Assembly: GCF_009617895.1 (NCBI RefSeq)
Contig: NZ_BLAW01000001.1
Span: forward strand, 3,835,001 to 3,899,000
From: Prolixibacter sp. SD074
GTDB lineage: Bacteria > Bacteroidota > Bacteroidia > Bacteroidales > Prolixibacteraceae
Reading direction: 5' to 3'
Length of the DNA stretch: 64,000 nucleotides
Under the pieces are notes generated by a model. It was not told the origin of the DNA and did no database searches. It was given only the letters and a program-made list of their open reading frames with translations. Numbering within the stretch: position 1 is the stretch's first letter; each line of letters starts with the position of its first letter. This document shows, piece by piece, positions 36,730 to 45,937 of this stretch. A program made the position numbers and the translations under genes.

Positions 36730-36920
36730 TCAGGCCGTCAGGACCTGGTTGAAAGAAAGTCCCGATCTGATCGAAAAAAGGCCCCGATCTTTTTTAAAAA
36801 AGTCCGGACTTAATTTAAAGCAGGTCCGTATGTTCTGAAATTACGTCTTGATGTTTTGAAATAAGACCTTGACAATTTTAATTTATGTCTTGATGTTTTT
36901 AGTCGTAAGCTCGGGGCAGG
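36730..36920. repeat. Degenerate tandem array, 21-bp period (array 3)
   Basis: About nine units: two of 22 bp (36751, 36773) then 21-bp units at 36795, 36816, 36837, 36858 and 36879, with decayed units at both ends. The common plan is an A-rich start, a GTC-C/T-C/T-GA core and a T-rich end: GAAAGAAAGTCCCGATCTG at 36751, GAAATTACGTCTTGATG at 36837, TAATTTATGTCTTGATG at 36879. Units drift gradually from G+C-richer to AT-rich along the array. It lies between the gltBD terminator and a converging terminator, so outside any transcript that can be predicted. Confidence 0.72.
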
Positions 36921-36954
36921 GGATGAATCGCGATTTTGCGGCATTTTCGGGCAT

Positions 36955-36985
36955 AAAAAAATCCCGGAAGAATTTCCCCCGGGGA
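36955..36985 (-). terminator. Terminator of the DUF1460 gene
   Basis: On the minus strand TCCCCGG pairs with CCGGGA around an A/T-rich loop and is followed by TTTTTTTAT, 23 bp after the gene stop. Confidence 0.8.
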
Positions 36986-37007
36986 CTTGTATAAAATAGA
37001 GATGTTG

Positions 37008-37901
37008 TCAGTCTTTGGGTGGTAATGGCCGGATGTCCATCATTCCGGAAACATTCTTTCTTCCGTTCAGGTAATCTTCCATGGTTACTTCACCAATAAT
37101 CACTTTCATGGCTTTAGAGGAAGCGTGCATCATGTGGACCCGGCCGTTTTCCTTCAGCATGATTCCCACATGCATAATATCGATTCCTTTTATCGCCGAG
37201 GTAAGCGCGAAAATGTCACCATCGTGAATGTCCGGTTCAGCCTCCTCAATTTTTCCTTTGCTGATATAAAAAAATGAGTTCCCGGAAATCTCTTTTTCGC
37301 GTTGAGCCATTTCCGGGACCCATTCCGGATGTTTTTTCAACTGCGGATAGTCGTCAGGATGATTGCTCATAAAATCAAGGTCAAGCGGGAAGGGTTTTCC
37401 TCCTATCTGGTAAGTCACATCCTCGACCAGGCCTTTCTTTTCGTTGTTGGAAATCCATTCGCTGAAATAGTGTAGCCGGCTCAGATAACCGTCAAGTTTG
37501 CCATTTCGGTAACGAACATTTTCCAGTTCGCGGGTAAACTTCCTGAATGTTGGTTTTCCGCTTTTAATGGTCCGCGCAATCGCGAGGCAATTTTCCACGT
37601 ATGTGGTACAATCCAGTTCCCTGAGGTTCACAATCAAGGCTTCCTTATCGCGGTTATCCAGCGTATGCGCAACGTACGGCGTTCCCAAAAATTCTTTTCC
37701 AACCAGTACCATTATCTGTCCCATCGAAGAGTCTTTCTTCGGCAATAAGTCAGTGAAAATCCGGTTGAGAATAACTTTGTCCTGTGCGGAATAGATGACA
37801 TCCGGGCCAGGAGCAGCAGAATCCTTTGGGGAAGCGGCTTTTAAACCAAATGGTAATGCCAGGATGATTAAAAGCAGCAGGTACTTAATTGACCATTTCA
37901 T
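37008..37901 (-). CDS. DUF1460 protein, probable cell-wall amidase
   Basis: About 297 residues from the ATG at 37901 (a longer frame begins at 37943). The signal peptide is MKWSIKYLLLLIILALPFG. The mature part belongs to the DUF1460 family, a papain-like NlpC/P60-related fold that includes the Bacteroides N-acetylmuramoyl-L-alanine amidase. The likely active Cys is in LRELDCTTYVENCLA, with a His in GIDIMHVGIMLKENG and the C-terminal NGRKNVSGMMDIRPL motif. It probably trims peptidoglycan in the periplasm. It is monocistronic, with its own terminator; a GGTTGA/TCAACC hairpin lies upstream at 37945-37962. Confidence 0.85.
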   Translation of the reverse strand: MKWSIKYLLLLIILALPFGLKAASPKDSAAPGPDVIYSAQDKVILNRIFTDLLPKKDSSMGQIMVLVGKEFLGTPYVAHTLDNRDKEALIVNLRELDCTTYVENCLAIARTIKSGKPTFRKFTRELENVRYRNGKLDGYLSRLHYFSEWISNNEKKGLVEDVTYQIGGKPFPLDLDFMSNHPDDYPQLKKHPEWVPEMAQREKEISGNSFFYISKGKIEEAEPDIHDGDIFALTSAIKGIDIMHVGIMLKENGRVHMMHASSKAMKVIIGEVTMEDYLNGRKNVSGMMDIRPLPPKD

Positions 37902-38124
37902 ACATTGAATTTTTATGTGACGATTTTCAGCAAATGAAAACATTGGTTGAAGTTAATCAACCTGCCGGTGAGAACAATCGTGATTAGCTAATTAGATGGC
38001 CATAATGATTGTTTTCTCAGCTATCGGTAAAAAGTAATACCTTGAAAATGTTTCATATTCATGGTATTAACGTAAAGACGCTATGTTTTATTTTATAAAA
38101 TGCCTGAATTCACGAACGCAGAAG

Positions 38125-38724
38125 TTATTGATGTCTCTTTTTCAGTTCACGGGCAATGTGTTCCAGCCGGTATCCTTTGTAGGTTAACAGCACGATGAGG
38201 TGGTACATTAAATCTGCTGATTCGTACAGCAGACGTTCGTCATTATTCGCCATCGCCTCGATAACGGTTTCGACCGCTTCTTCGCCCACTTTTTGCGCAA
38301 TTTTGGCCGTTCCTTTCTGGAAGAGGGAAGTGGTGTACGACCCTTCGGGCATTTCTTCTTTTCGTTTATCAATAAAATCCTGAAGTTCTTTCAGGAACAT
38401 GAAATCATCGCCCCGGTTCACTTCGCCCCAACAAGTATCGGTACCTGTATGGCAAACCGGTCCGGCGGGGTTCACCTTGATGAGCAGGGTGTCGTCGTCA
38501 CAATCGGACTGGATGGAAACCACATGCAGGAAATTGCCTGATTCTTCTCCTTTGGTCCAAAGCCGGTTTTTGGTCCGGCTGAAAAAAGTGACTTTGTTTT
38601 CCGCTACGGTTTTATCGTAGGCTTCCCTGTTCATGAATCCCAACATTAAAACTTTGTTGGTCACGTTATCCTGAATAATGGCCGGAATTAATCCGTTTCC
38701 GGCTTTGTCAAAATCGAGTTCCAT
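38125..38724 (-). CDS. hisIE: Bifunctional phosphoribosyl-AMP cyclohydrolase / phosphoribosyl-ATP diphosphatase
   Basis: 199-residue fusion for steps 2 and 3 of histidine synthesis. The N-terminal HisI part has FFSRTKNRLWTKGEESGN, the metal site QSDCDDDTLL and the zinc Cys of CHTGTDTCW. The C-terminal HisE part (from about residue 108) has GTAKIAQKVGEEAVETVIEA and ADLMYHLIVLL, the helical pyrophosphohydrolase fold. It is the last gene of the his operon, 51 bp after hisF. No clear intrinsic terminator follows; an imperfect GAGAACAATC inverted repeat (37971-38019) and a TAATACC/GGTATTA repeat (38035-38069) occupy the gap. Confidence 0.95.
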   Translation of the reverse strand: MELDFDKAGNGLIPAIIQDNVTNKVLMLGFMNREAYDKTVAENKVTFFSRTKNRLWTKGEESGNFLHVVSIQSDCDDDTLLIKVNPAGPVCHTGTDTCWGEVNRGDDFMFLKELQDFIDKRKEEMPEGSYTTSLFQKGTAKIAQKVGEEAVETVIEAMANNDERLLYESADLMYHLIVLLTYKGYRLEHIARELKKRHQ

Positions 38725-38775
38725 TCTGTTGTTCCTTATTTTTGAAGTACAATTAATTCATTTATTATTCCGGCT

Positions 38776-39528
38776 TTACCGGACAACAATTCCTTGTTGA
38801 CGTAAATAGTTTTTCAGATCCGGAATCGCAATTTCACGGAAGTGAAAAATACTGGCTGCCAGTCCGGCATCGGCTTTTCCTTTGGTAAACACATCAACGA
38901 AATGCTCCATGTTTCCGGCACCTCCCGATGCAATGATCGGGATGGACAAACTTTCGGATAATTGAGCCAGTTCTTCGTTGGCAAATCCGTTTTTGGTACC
39001 GTCATGGTCCATCGATGTGAAAAGAATCTCACCGGCACCCCGGCTTTCCGCTTCTTTGGCCCAGCTAAAAAGCTCCTTGTCGGTTTCAATACGGCCGCCG
39101 TTGACTGTCACCGCCCAGTGGCTTGGTGTTTTACGTGCATCGATGGCTACGACAACAAACTGGTTTCCAAAATTCTTTGCTAAATTATCAATCAACGAAG
39201 GATTTCGCACAGCTGATGAATTGATAGAAATTTTATCGGCGCCGGCGCCCAGCAACTTGTCAGCATCTTTCAGTTCGCTGATTCCGCCACCTACCGTGAA
39301 GGGGATATTAATTTCGCGGGCAATTCGTCTGACCAAATCGACAAAAGTCTTCCGGCCTTCGTGCGTGGCGGTGATGTCCAGGAAAACCAACTCGTCGGCC
39401 CCCTGTTCGGCGTACAATGCTCCCAGTTCAACCGGGTCACCCACGTTTTGGATGTTGACAAAGTTGATGCCTTTAACGGTTTGTCCGTCTTTAATATCGA
39501 GGCAGGGTATGATTCGTTTTGCAAGCAT
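38776..39528 (-). CDS. hisF: Imidazole glycerol phosphate synthase, cyclase subunit
   Basis: 250-residue (beta/alpha)8 barrel that joins ammonia from HisH to PRFAR, making imidazole glycerol phosphate and AICAR. The catalytic Asp is in [16 protein letters not shown] and the second Asp in VVVAIDARK. Phosphate-binding repeats appear in [10 protein letters not shown] and [13 protein letters not shown], showing the half-barrel duplication. Three bp separate it from hisA, so they are translationally close. AICAR release links the pathway to purines, which matters for the purU gene in this operon. Confidence 0.96.
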   Translation of the reverse strand: MLAKRIIPCLDIKDGQTVKGINFVNIQNVGDPVELGALYAEQGADELVFLDITATHEGRKTFVDLVRRIAREINIPFTVGGGISELKDADKLLGAGADKISINSSAVRNPSLIDNLAKNFGNQFVVVAIDARKTPSHWAVTVNGGRIETDKELFSWAKEAESRGAGEILFTSMDHDGTKNGFANEELAQLSESLSIPIIASGGAGNMEHFVDVFTKGKADAGLAASIFHFREIAIPDLKNYLRQQGIVVR

Positions 39529-39531
39529 GCA

Positions 39532-40263
39532 TTAGCTGTTTTTGGCGTAATAACGGCCGATTTCCTCCAGGGAAATCCGGTTTTCATAAATGGCTTTTCC
39601 GGTGATGACGGCCGGAATATTTGCTGCATCCAGGTCAAGAATGTCCTGCATGGAGCTGATGCCGCCACTGGCAATCAAATATAGTTCCGGAATCTGGGCC
39701 AGAATGTCACGGTAAAGTTCGGCGGCCGGTCCCGATAACATACCGTCGCGGCTGATGTCGGTGCTGATAACCTGTGTCACGCCTTTTTCCTGCCAAAGGG
39801 AAATAAATTCAATGATGTCGGTATCGGTGGTTTCCAGCCAGCCCGAAACGGCGATTTTACGGTTGTGCGCATCGGCGCCCAGAATAATGCGCCCGCTGCC
39901 AAATTTCTCCAACCACGATTGAAATACATCAGGCGATTTAACGGCAATACTTCCACCGGTAATCATCGCAGCGCCAGATTCAAACGCAATGCGTAAGTCT
40001 TCATCCGATTTCAGTCCGCCGCCAAAGTCAATTGTCAACGATGTGTTAGTCGAAATACTTTCCAGTATTTTGTGATTAACAATATGGCTGGCTTTGGCAC
40101 CGTCCAAATCAACCAGGTGAAGCCGTCTCAATCCGGCATCTTCAAACGAACGGGCCACTTCCAGCGGATTTTCGTTGTAAACCTTCTTCTGTGCATAGTC
40201 GCCCTGGTTCAGGCGGACACATTTTCCATCGATAATATCAATTGCCGGAATAATTTCAATCAT
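39532..40263 (-). CDS. hisA: ProFAR isomerase
   Basis: 1-(5-phosphoribosyl)-5-[(5-phosphoribosylamino)methylideneamino]imidazole-4-carboxamide isomerase of 243 residues, a (beta/alpha)8 barrel related to HisF. The catalytic acid Asp is in [14 protein letters not shown] and the base Asp in [11 protein letters not shown]. Phosphate loops are [14 protein letters not shown] and [12 protein letters not shown]. It sits between hisH and hisF in the usual order. Confidence 0.96.
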   Translation of the reverse strand: MIEIIPAIDIIDGKCVRLNQGDYAQKKVYNENPLEVARSFEDAGLRRLHLVDLDGAKASHIVNHKILESISTNTSLTIDFGGGLKSDEDLRIAFESGAAMITGGSIAVKSPDVFQSWLEKFGSGRIILGADAHNRKIAVSGWLETTDTDIIEFISLWQEKGVTQVISTDISRDGMLSGPAAELYRDILAQIPELYLIASGGISSMQDILDLDAANIPAVITGKAIYENRISLEEIGRYYAKNS

Positions 40264-40277
40264 GGCAAATCTCTTCG

Positions 40278-40886
40278 TTAGCGTGCTTTGAGGTTGATAA
40301 AGTTTTCCAGAATTCGCGCACCAACCGGTCCGCTTTTTTCGGGATGAAATTGTGTTGCATAAAAATTATCGCGATGCAAAGCGGCACTGAACGGCGTAAT
40401 GTAATTGCAAATGGCAGCGGTGTCGTCTCCTGCGGCGGCGTAATATGAATGGACAAAGTAAACATACTGGTTCTCCAGCGAAGCACCGAACAAATCACTT
40501 TTCAGGTTACTGATGCTGTTCCATCCCATGTGCGGTACTTTTGTAATGTTCTCCTGTCCCGGTTCCGGCACAAATTTCTTTACCTTTTCGGGAAAAATAC
40601 CCAGGCAATCCACATCACCTTCCTCGCTGTGCGAGCACATGAGCTGGAGGCCCAGACAGATTCCCAAAACAGGTTGTTTGAGGCCGGTGATGAGTGTATC
40701 CAGTTTGTGTTCCCGCAACCAGGCCATGGTAGTGGATGCCTCACCTACGCCGGGGAAAATAACCCGGTCTGCCTTTCGGATAATTTCCGGATCGGCTGTA
40801 ATGGTAGCATTCACACCCAGTCTTTTCAGCGCCAGCTCAACCGACATGATGTTTCCGGCATTGTATTTAATAATGGCTACTTCCAT
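40278..40886 (-). CDS. hisH: Imidazole glycerol phosphate synthase, glutaminase subunit
   Basis: Class-I glutamine amidotransferase of 202 residues that supplies ammonia to HisF. The triad is read as the nucleophile Cys in [12 protein letters not shown], with His and Glu in [11 protein letters not shown]. The oxyanion region [10 protein letters not shown] is present. It begins 17 bp after the redoxin gene that interrupts the usual hisB-hisH adjacency, and 14 bp before hisA. Confidence 0.95.
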   Translation of the reverse strand: MEVAIIKYNAGNIMSVELALKRLGVNATITADPEIIRKADRVIFPGVGEASTTMAWLREHKLDTLITGLKQPVLGICLGLQLMCSHSEEGDVDCLGIFPEKVKKFVPEPGQENITKVPHMGWNSISNLKSDLFGASLENQYVYFVHSYYAAAGDDTAAICNYITPFSAALHRDNFYATQFHPEKSGPVGARILENFINLKAR

Positions 40887-40903
40887 TCAGTATTGAATAC
40901 GTG

Positions 40904-41470
40904 TTATTGTTTAAGTAATGAGTCGATTACTTTTTTCATCTCATTGAACTCATCCGTTTTATAGAGGCGTGTCATAAAAACGATTTTTCCGGTTTTATCG
41001 ATGACGACATTCCGGGTGACGCCAGCCGCTTTATCAGCGAACAGCCCGAAAATATGGGCACCCGGGTCAAGAGCAAGTGGATACGTAATTTTCATATCGG
41101 AAGCATAACGCTTTACAACGTCCACTGGCTCGTCCCTATCTATTCCAATAAGGACGAAATCAGGATTATCTTTGTGTTTTCCCCATATTTCCTTTTCAAT
41201 GTGCGGCATTTCGTGACGGCAAACTCCGCACCAGCTTGCTGTAAACTGGAGCATGACCACTTTACCTTTCCAGTCAGTGCTGGAAACTTTTGTGCTATCG
41301 GCCATGGTCATGGAAAATTCAGGAATCTTATCGCCCGGCTCCAGAATATAGCCATAACTGGCCGGCACTTTCTGTTTTCTGGTTTTGTTGGTTGCCGATT
41401 GTGCTTTTACTGTAATTGTCAGCAGGAGCACGATAACTGATAATCGAATTACATTGTAATAGTTCTGCAT
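40904..41470 (-). CDS. TlpA-family thioredoxin-fold protein inside the his operon
   Basis: 188 residues with an N-terminal signal peptide (VIRLSVIVLLLTITVKAQ), so likely periplasmic. The redox motif is WCGVC in FTASWCGVCRHEMPHIE, followed by a typical AhpC/TSA-thioredoxin core (LIGIDRDEPVDVVKRYASD) and VTRNVVIDKTGKIVFM with the cis-Pro region changed to Thr-Arg. The usual cis-Pro before the Val/Thr is not evident, which may alter substrate contact. It has no known part in histidine synthesis, yet lies 14 bp after purU and 17 bp before hisH in one orientation. A role in periplasmic thiol reduction is inferred. Confidence 0.85.
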   Translation of the reverse strand: MQNYYNVIRLSVIVLLLTITVKAQSATNKTRKQKVPASYGYILEPGDKIPEFSMTMADSTKVSSTDWKGKVVMLQFTASWCGVCRHEMPHIEKEIWGKHKDNPDFVLIGIDRDEPVDVVKRYASDMKITYPLALDPGAHIFGLFADKAAGVTRNVVIDKTGKIVFMTRLYKTDEFNEMKKVIDSLLKQ

Positions 41471-41484
41471 GACGGAAGGAATTT

Positions 41485-42369
41485 TTAGTTGAAAACAACA
41501 GTTCTGTTATTATATACAAGAATCTTTCGTTCGAGATGTTTGTAGACCGCTTCACTTAGGATAATCTTCTCTAAATCACGTCCTTTTCTCATTAGGCTGT
41601 TAACCGTGTCGATGTGGGAAATCCGGGCCACATCCTGGGCAATGATTGGACCGGCATCGAGCTTCGGGGTTACGTAATGGCTGGTTGCCCCGATAATTTT
41701 TACACCGCGGGCATGAGCAGCATGATACGGTTTGGCACCTGCAAATGCCGGAAGGAATGAATGGTGAATATTGATAATTTTGTTGGGGTAGTGTTTGACA
41801 AATTTATCGGATAAAACCTGCATGTACCTGGCTAGAACAACAAAGTCTATTTTGTAATCCGTTAGTAACTGTAGTTCCTTTTGTTCTTGTTCTGCTTTAT
41901 TTTCTTTCGTTATCGGTACGTATTCAAAATCAATTTCGAATTGCTGTGCAACGGGAGCCAGCTTCTCGTGATTGCTGATAATTAGTGGAACTTCTACTTC
42001 CCATTCCCCGGCAGTGTATCGGGCAAGGATGTCAAAGAGGCAGTGGGATAGTTTGGACACAAAAACGGCCATTCGCGGCGGTTTATCCGAAAAGTGGAGC
42101 CAAAAAGTAATATGGAAGCGGCCGGCGACCAGTGTCTCGAAATATTCGGCAATCTTTTCACGGGGAATAACAAACCCGTCCAGTTCCCATTCGACACGCA
42201 TGTAGAATAATTTCTCCTCTCGGTCAACATGTTGATCGAGGTAAATAATGTTACCCTTGTTCCGGTTCAGGAATTCGGTAACAGCTACCAGGATGCCTTG
42301 CTGGTCGGGGCAGTGAATCAGAAGGATAGCCGTATTCTTTTCGATGTGTACTGATTTAATACTTTCCAC
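41485..42369 (-). CDS. purU: Formyltetrahydrofolate deformylase
   Basis: 294-residue enzyme that hydrolyses 10-formyl-THF to formate and THF. An N-terminal ACT domain (ILLIHCPDQQGILVAVTEFL) binds regulators, and the C-terminal formyltransferase-like domain carries the Asn-His-Asp set in INIHHSFLPAF and GATSHYVTPKLDAGPII. The start is GTG; no ATG precedes the conserved N-terminus. It sits between hisB and the redoxin gene. HisF/HisH yields AICAR, which needs a 10-formyl-THF-derived formyl group for purine recycling, so co-regulation of one-carbon supply with histidine synthesis is conceivable (inference). Confidence 0.92.
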   Translation of the reverse strand: MESIKSVHIEKNTAILLIHCPDQQGILVAVTEFLNRNKGNIIYLDQHVDREEKLFYMRVEWELDGFVIPREKIAEYFETLVAGRFHITFWLHFSDKPPRMAVFVSKLSHCLFDILARYTAGEWEVEVPLIISNHEKLAPVAQQFEIDFEYVPITKENKAEQEQKELQLLTDYKIDFVVLARYMQVLSDKFVKHYPNKIINIHHSFLPAFAGAKPYHAAHARGVKIIGATSHYVTPKLDAGPIIAQDVARISHIDTVNSLMRKGRDLEKIILSEAVYKHLERKILVYNNRTVVFN

Positions 42370-42450
42370 GAATTTTACTATTTGTTTTTATACGATGAAC
42401 GTTCGTTTTTCAGGGACGAACAAAAATTATATTAATAAAAAACTTTCATC

Positions 42451-43569
42451 TCAAAGCGTTCCTTTAGTCGAGGGCAACGAATTTTTCATGGGATCTTTTC
42501 GTATTGCCATCCGGATCGATTTGGCAAATGCTTTAAATATTCCTTCTATTTTATGATGTTCATTTGTTCCTTCCGCTTTAATGTTCAAATTGCAGAGTGC
42601 TGCATCGGAAAATGATTTAAAAAAGTGGAAAAACATCTCTGTGGGAACATCACCAATCATTTCCCGCTTGAAATCTGATTCCCACACCAGCCACGGTCTG
42701 CCGCCAAAGTCGAGGGCAACCTGGGCCAGGCAATCGTCCATCGGAAGGCAAAAGCCGTAACGTTCAATGCCGCGTTTATCACCCAGCGCTTGCCGGAAGG
42801 CGTTTCCAAGGGCAATACCCGTATCTTCAATGGTATGGTGTTCGTCCACTTCGAGGTCGCCATTTACATGAATGGTTAAGTCGCAACCGGAGTGCCGGGC
42901 AATTTGGTCGAGCATATGATCGAAAAAACCCAGCCCGGTGGAGATATTTCCTTTGCCGGAGCCATCCAAATCGATGGTAATGCTAATTTTTGTTTCAGTT
43001 GTCTTCCGCTCAATGGTCGCGGTTCGTTCGCCTGTTGCCAGGAATTGAAAGACTTCTTCCCAGCTATTAGTTGTCAAAGCGCAGTAAGCTTTTAATTCTT
43101 CGTTTTCGATTTCCTTTGCAGAGAAGAAGATGGCTTTAGCTCCCAGATTCCTGGACAGTTCCACATCGGTCGGGCGATCGCCGATGACAAAAGAACTGGA
43201 TAAATCGTATTCTTCACCAAGATATTTTTGCAACAATGCGGTGCCAGGTTTTCGCGTAGGAGCATTTTCTTCCGGGAATGTGCGATCGATATGTATGTTG
43301 TCGAAGGTGATGCCTTCGTTTTCGAAAGCTTTCAACATTTTATTGTGGGCCGGGAGGAAGTTTTCTTCCGGAAACGAACCCGTTCCCAGTCCGTCCTGGT
43401 TGGTCACCATCACCAGCTCAAAATCGAGCAGGTTTCTGATGTTATACAGGTTGCGAAAAACGCCCGGAATGAATTCCAGCTTTTCCAGTGAATCCAGCTG
43501 ATAATCCTCCGGCGGTTCAACCACCAGCGTTCCGTCCCTGTCGATGAAGAGTATTTTTTTCTTTTTCAT
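42451..43569 (-). CDS. hisB: Bifunctional histidinol-phosphatase / imidazoleglycerol-phosphate dehydratase
   Basis: 372-residue fusion. The HAD phosphatase part begins [16 protein letters not shown] with the two catalytic Asp, and the C-terminal dehydratase has the duplicated metal sites [28 protein letters not shown] and later [14 protein letters not shown]. Two-domain hisB is known in enterobacteria and in Bacteroidota. It is 26 bp after hisC. The 81-bp gap to purU contains a GTTCGT/ACGAAC hairpin (42401-42421), a possible processing site. Confidence 0.95.
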   Translation of the reverse strand: MKKKKILFIDRDGTLVVEPPEDYQLDSLEKLEFIPGVFRNLYNIRNLLDFELVMVTNQDGLGTGSFPEENFLPAHNKMLKAFENEGITFDNIHIDRTFPEENAPTRKPGTALLQKYLGEEYDLSSSFVIGDRPTDVELSRNLGAKAIFFSAKEIENEELKAYCALTTNSWEEVFQFLATGERTATIERKTTETKISITIDLDGSGKGNISTGLGFFDHMLDQIARHSGCDLTIHVNGDLEVDEHHTIEDTGIALGNAFRQALGDKRGIERYGFCLPMDDCLAQVALDFGGRPWLVWESDFKREMIGDVPTEMFFHFFKSFSDAALCNLNIKAEGTNEHHKIEGIFKAFAKSIRMAIRKDPMKNSLPSTKGTL

Positions 43570-43595
43570 TTTTAGAAGAATGTATTGAAAGCCTG

Positions 43596-44633
43596 TTAAA
43601 CCAATGTTTCCAGAGCTTCAATCAATCGTTGGTTTTCCATCTCCGAACCAACACTAATACGCAGGCTACCTTCACAAAGTGCGACTCCGGAGCGGTCGCG
43701 AACAATAATTTTTTCATCGACCAGGTAATTGTAAATTCCACGCGGATCGAGTGTCTTCACCAGTAAGAAATTTGCATCGCTGGGAAAAACCTTGACGACA
43801 AATGGAAACTCCTGCAGTTTCTCTGCCAGCTTTTCTCTTTCTGAAACCAAAACCTTTACCCAGTCTGATTTTTCTTTCTCTAACCCGATCAGCTCCATCG
43901 CTTTTAGCTGTGTCAGGATATTGATATTGTACGGATATTTGATGCGGTTCAGTACGTCAATAATATCCTGGCCGGCAAATGCCATTCCCAGTCGAATACC
44001 AGCCATTCCCCATGCTTTCGAGAATGTTTGTAAAACTACCAGGTTGGGATGCTCTGCCAGTAATGGCAGAAGCGATTTCTCCGGGCAAAAGTCGATATAG
44101 GCTTCATCAACAACAACCAAACCTTCGAAATTATTCATGATTTCCAGCATGGCTTCTCTTTTCAAAGCATTCCCGGTAGGATTGTTGGGGGAGCAGAGGA
44201 AAACCATTTTGGTATAGGGTGTGACTGTATTTAGAACAGTTTTCACCGAGAGGGTATAATCTGCATTCAATGGAGCTTCAATCACTTTGACATCGTTCAC
44301 ATCGGCAGCCACACGGTACATTCCGTAGGTGGGGGCGATGGCAACGATGCTATCCACTTCGGGTGAACAAAATGCCCGAATCAGCAAATCGATGGGCTCA
44401 TCGCTTCCGTTGCCGAGGAAGATGTTTTCAGCAGGTATGTTTTTTACCGGCGCAATCTTGCTTTTCAGTTCTTTTTGCCTCGGGTCGGGATACCGGTTGT
44501 ACGGCGCATTGAACGGATTTTCGTTGGCATCGAGAAAAACCGCGGCCTCGCCCGAAAATTCATCACGAGCCGAAGAATAGGGTTTCAATTTTCGGATGTT
44601 GTCGCGCAACAGTTTTTGTATATCGAATGTCAT
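43596..44633 (-). CDS. hisC: Histidinol-phosphate aminotransferase
   Basis: PLP enzyme of 345 residues that makes histidinol phosphate from imidazole acetol phosphate and glutamate. The Schiff-base Lys is in [35 protein letters not shown] near the N-terminus and [12 protein letters not shown] bind substrate and cofactor, and [10 protein letters not shown] carries the pyridine-contacting Asp. It follows hisD by 3 bp. Confidence 0.95.
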   Translation of the reverse strand: MTFDIQKLLRDNIRKLKPYSSARDEFSGEAAVFLDANENPFNAPYNRYPDPRQKELKSKIAPVKNIPAENIFLGNGSDEPIDLLIRAFCSPEVDSIVAIAPTYGMYRVAADVNDVKVIEAPLNADYTLSVKTVLNTVTPYTKMVFLCSPNNPTGNALKREAMLEIMNNFEGLVVVDEAYIDFCPEKSLLPLLAEHPNLVVLQTFSKAWGMAGIRLGMAFAGQDIIDVLNRIKYPYNINILTQLKAMELIGLEKEKSDWVKVLVSEREKLAEKLQEFPFVVKVFPSDANFLLVKTLDPRGIYNYLVDEKIIVRDRSGVALCEGSLRISVGSEMENQRLIEALETLV

Positions 44634-44636
44634 GAT

Positions 44637-45926
44637 CTATGATTCATCGCTAGAGTTGATACGCAAAGTCGCTGCATTCTTATGGGCGAAAAGCAATTCA
44701 CCCTCGGCCATAGCTTCGATGATAGGCCCCAACTGCTGAATGCCGTCCCTGGAAATTTCCTGAAACGTAATTTTTTTGCAGAAGCTTTCCAGGTTTAGTC
44801 CGCTGAATGAACGGGCCCATCCCTGTGTCGGGAGTGTGTGATTTGTCCCGGAAGCATAGTCCCCGGCACTTTCAGGCGTGAAATTGCCCAGAAAAACAGA
44901 TCCGGCATTGGTAATACGATCGGCGTGGTTGGTGGTATTTCGTGTGGCAATGATGAGGTGCTCAGGTGCATAAAAGTTGATGAGTTCAACCATTTGCTCT
45001 TCGTCGTTCACCAGAATAGCCCGACTGTTTTCCAACGCTTTGGTAGCAATAGCCGCACGTGGCAATTCTGACATTTGCCTGTCGATTGCCTGCAATACCT
45101 TGGTAATAAGAGGCTCTTCGGTTGTCACCAGAATTACCTGGCTATCGGGGCCGTGTTCTGCTTGTGATAACAAATCGGCTGCGATGAATTCAGGGTTGGC
45201 CGATTCGTCAGCCATAATGGCCAGTTCCGATGGACCGGCAGGCATATCAATAGCACAATCGTTAACCGATACGGCTTGTTTTGCAGCGGTAACCCATGAG
45301 TTGCCCGGGCCGAAGATTTTATATACGCGGGGAACGGTCTCGGTTCCATAAGCCATGGCTCCGATGGCTTGGACTCCGCCAATTTTATAGATTCTGGAAA
45401 CTTCGACCAACCCGGCAGCAAACAGGATAGCCGGATGAATTTCGCCTTTTTCATTAGGGGGCGTACAGAGAATAATCTCTTTGCAACCGGCAATTTGAGC
45501 AGGAATACCGAGCATTAAAACAGTGGAGAACAACGGTGCAGATCCCCCTGGAATATAAAGTCCAACCTTATCGATCGGTACAGATTTTTGCCAGCATTTT
45601 ACGCCGGGTGTTGTTTCAACCATCCGCATGGGCGGCTTCTGTATCTCGTGAAAGGCGAGGATATTTTTAGCTGCTTTCTGGATGGCTTCTTTCAGTTTGG
45701 GCTCAATCATTTGAGCAGCCTTTTCCAATTCGTCCTTGCTTACCCTGAATTCTTCCAGGTCGGCTCCATCGAAACGACGCGTATAATCACGGACAGCGGC
45801 ATCACCTTTCTTCTTCACATTGTCAAGAATCATCCTGACGGTACTGTTAATCGAAGAGTAGTTGTTGGCCGGGCGTGAAAGAATTTTGGGCCAGGTATTA
45901 AATAGGGGATAATTGTGAATCTGCAT
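44637..45926 (-). CDS. hisD: Histidinol dehydrogenase
   Basis: 429-residue zinc/NAD enzyme for the last two oxidation steps to histidine. Recognisable blocks are VGLYIPGGSAPLFSTVLML, the NAD-binding FGPGNSWVTAAKQAV, zinc ligands in LLSQAEHGPDSQVIL, and the C-terminal substrate region SGTNHTLPTQGWARSFSG. Length matches the family. It is 11 bp after hisG and 3 bp before hisC, so part of one polycistronic message. Confidence 0.96.
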   Translation of the reverse strand: MQIHNYPLFNTWPKILSRPANNYSSINSTVRMILDNVKKKGDAAVRDYTRRFDGADLEEFRVSKDELEKAAQMIEPKLKEAIQKAAKNILAFHEIQKPPMRMVETTPGVKCWQKSVPIDKVGLYIPGGSAPLFSTVLMLGIPAQIAGCKEIILCTPPNEKGEIHPAILFAAGLVEVSRIYKIGGVQAIGAMAYGTETVPRVYKIFGPGNSWVTAAKQAVSVNDCAIDMPAGPSELAIMADESANPEFIAADLLSQAEHGPDSQVILVTTEEPLITKVLQAIDRQMSELPRAAIATKALENSRAILVNDEEQMVELINFYAPEHLIIATRNTTNHADRITNAGSVFLGNFTPESAGDYASGTNHTLPTQGWARSFSGLNLESFCKKITFQEISRDGIQQLGPIIEAMAEGELLFAHKNAATLRINSSDES

Positions 45927-45937
45927 TGATTGGATTT

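Noticed and set aside
36638-36838. A 66-codon open frame on the + strand after gltD
   Set aside because: It runs through the gltBD terminator and the 21-bp array; the 22-bp units break the frame, and the translation resembles no protein.
36730-36920. CRISPR array
   Set aside because: No constant repeat alternating with unique spacers; units are contiguous and diverge gradually, and no cas genes are near.
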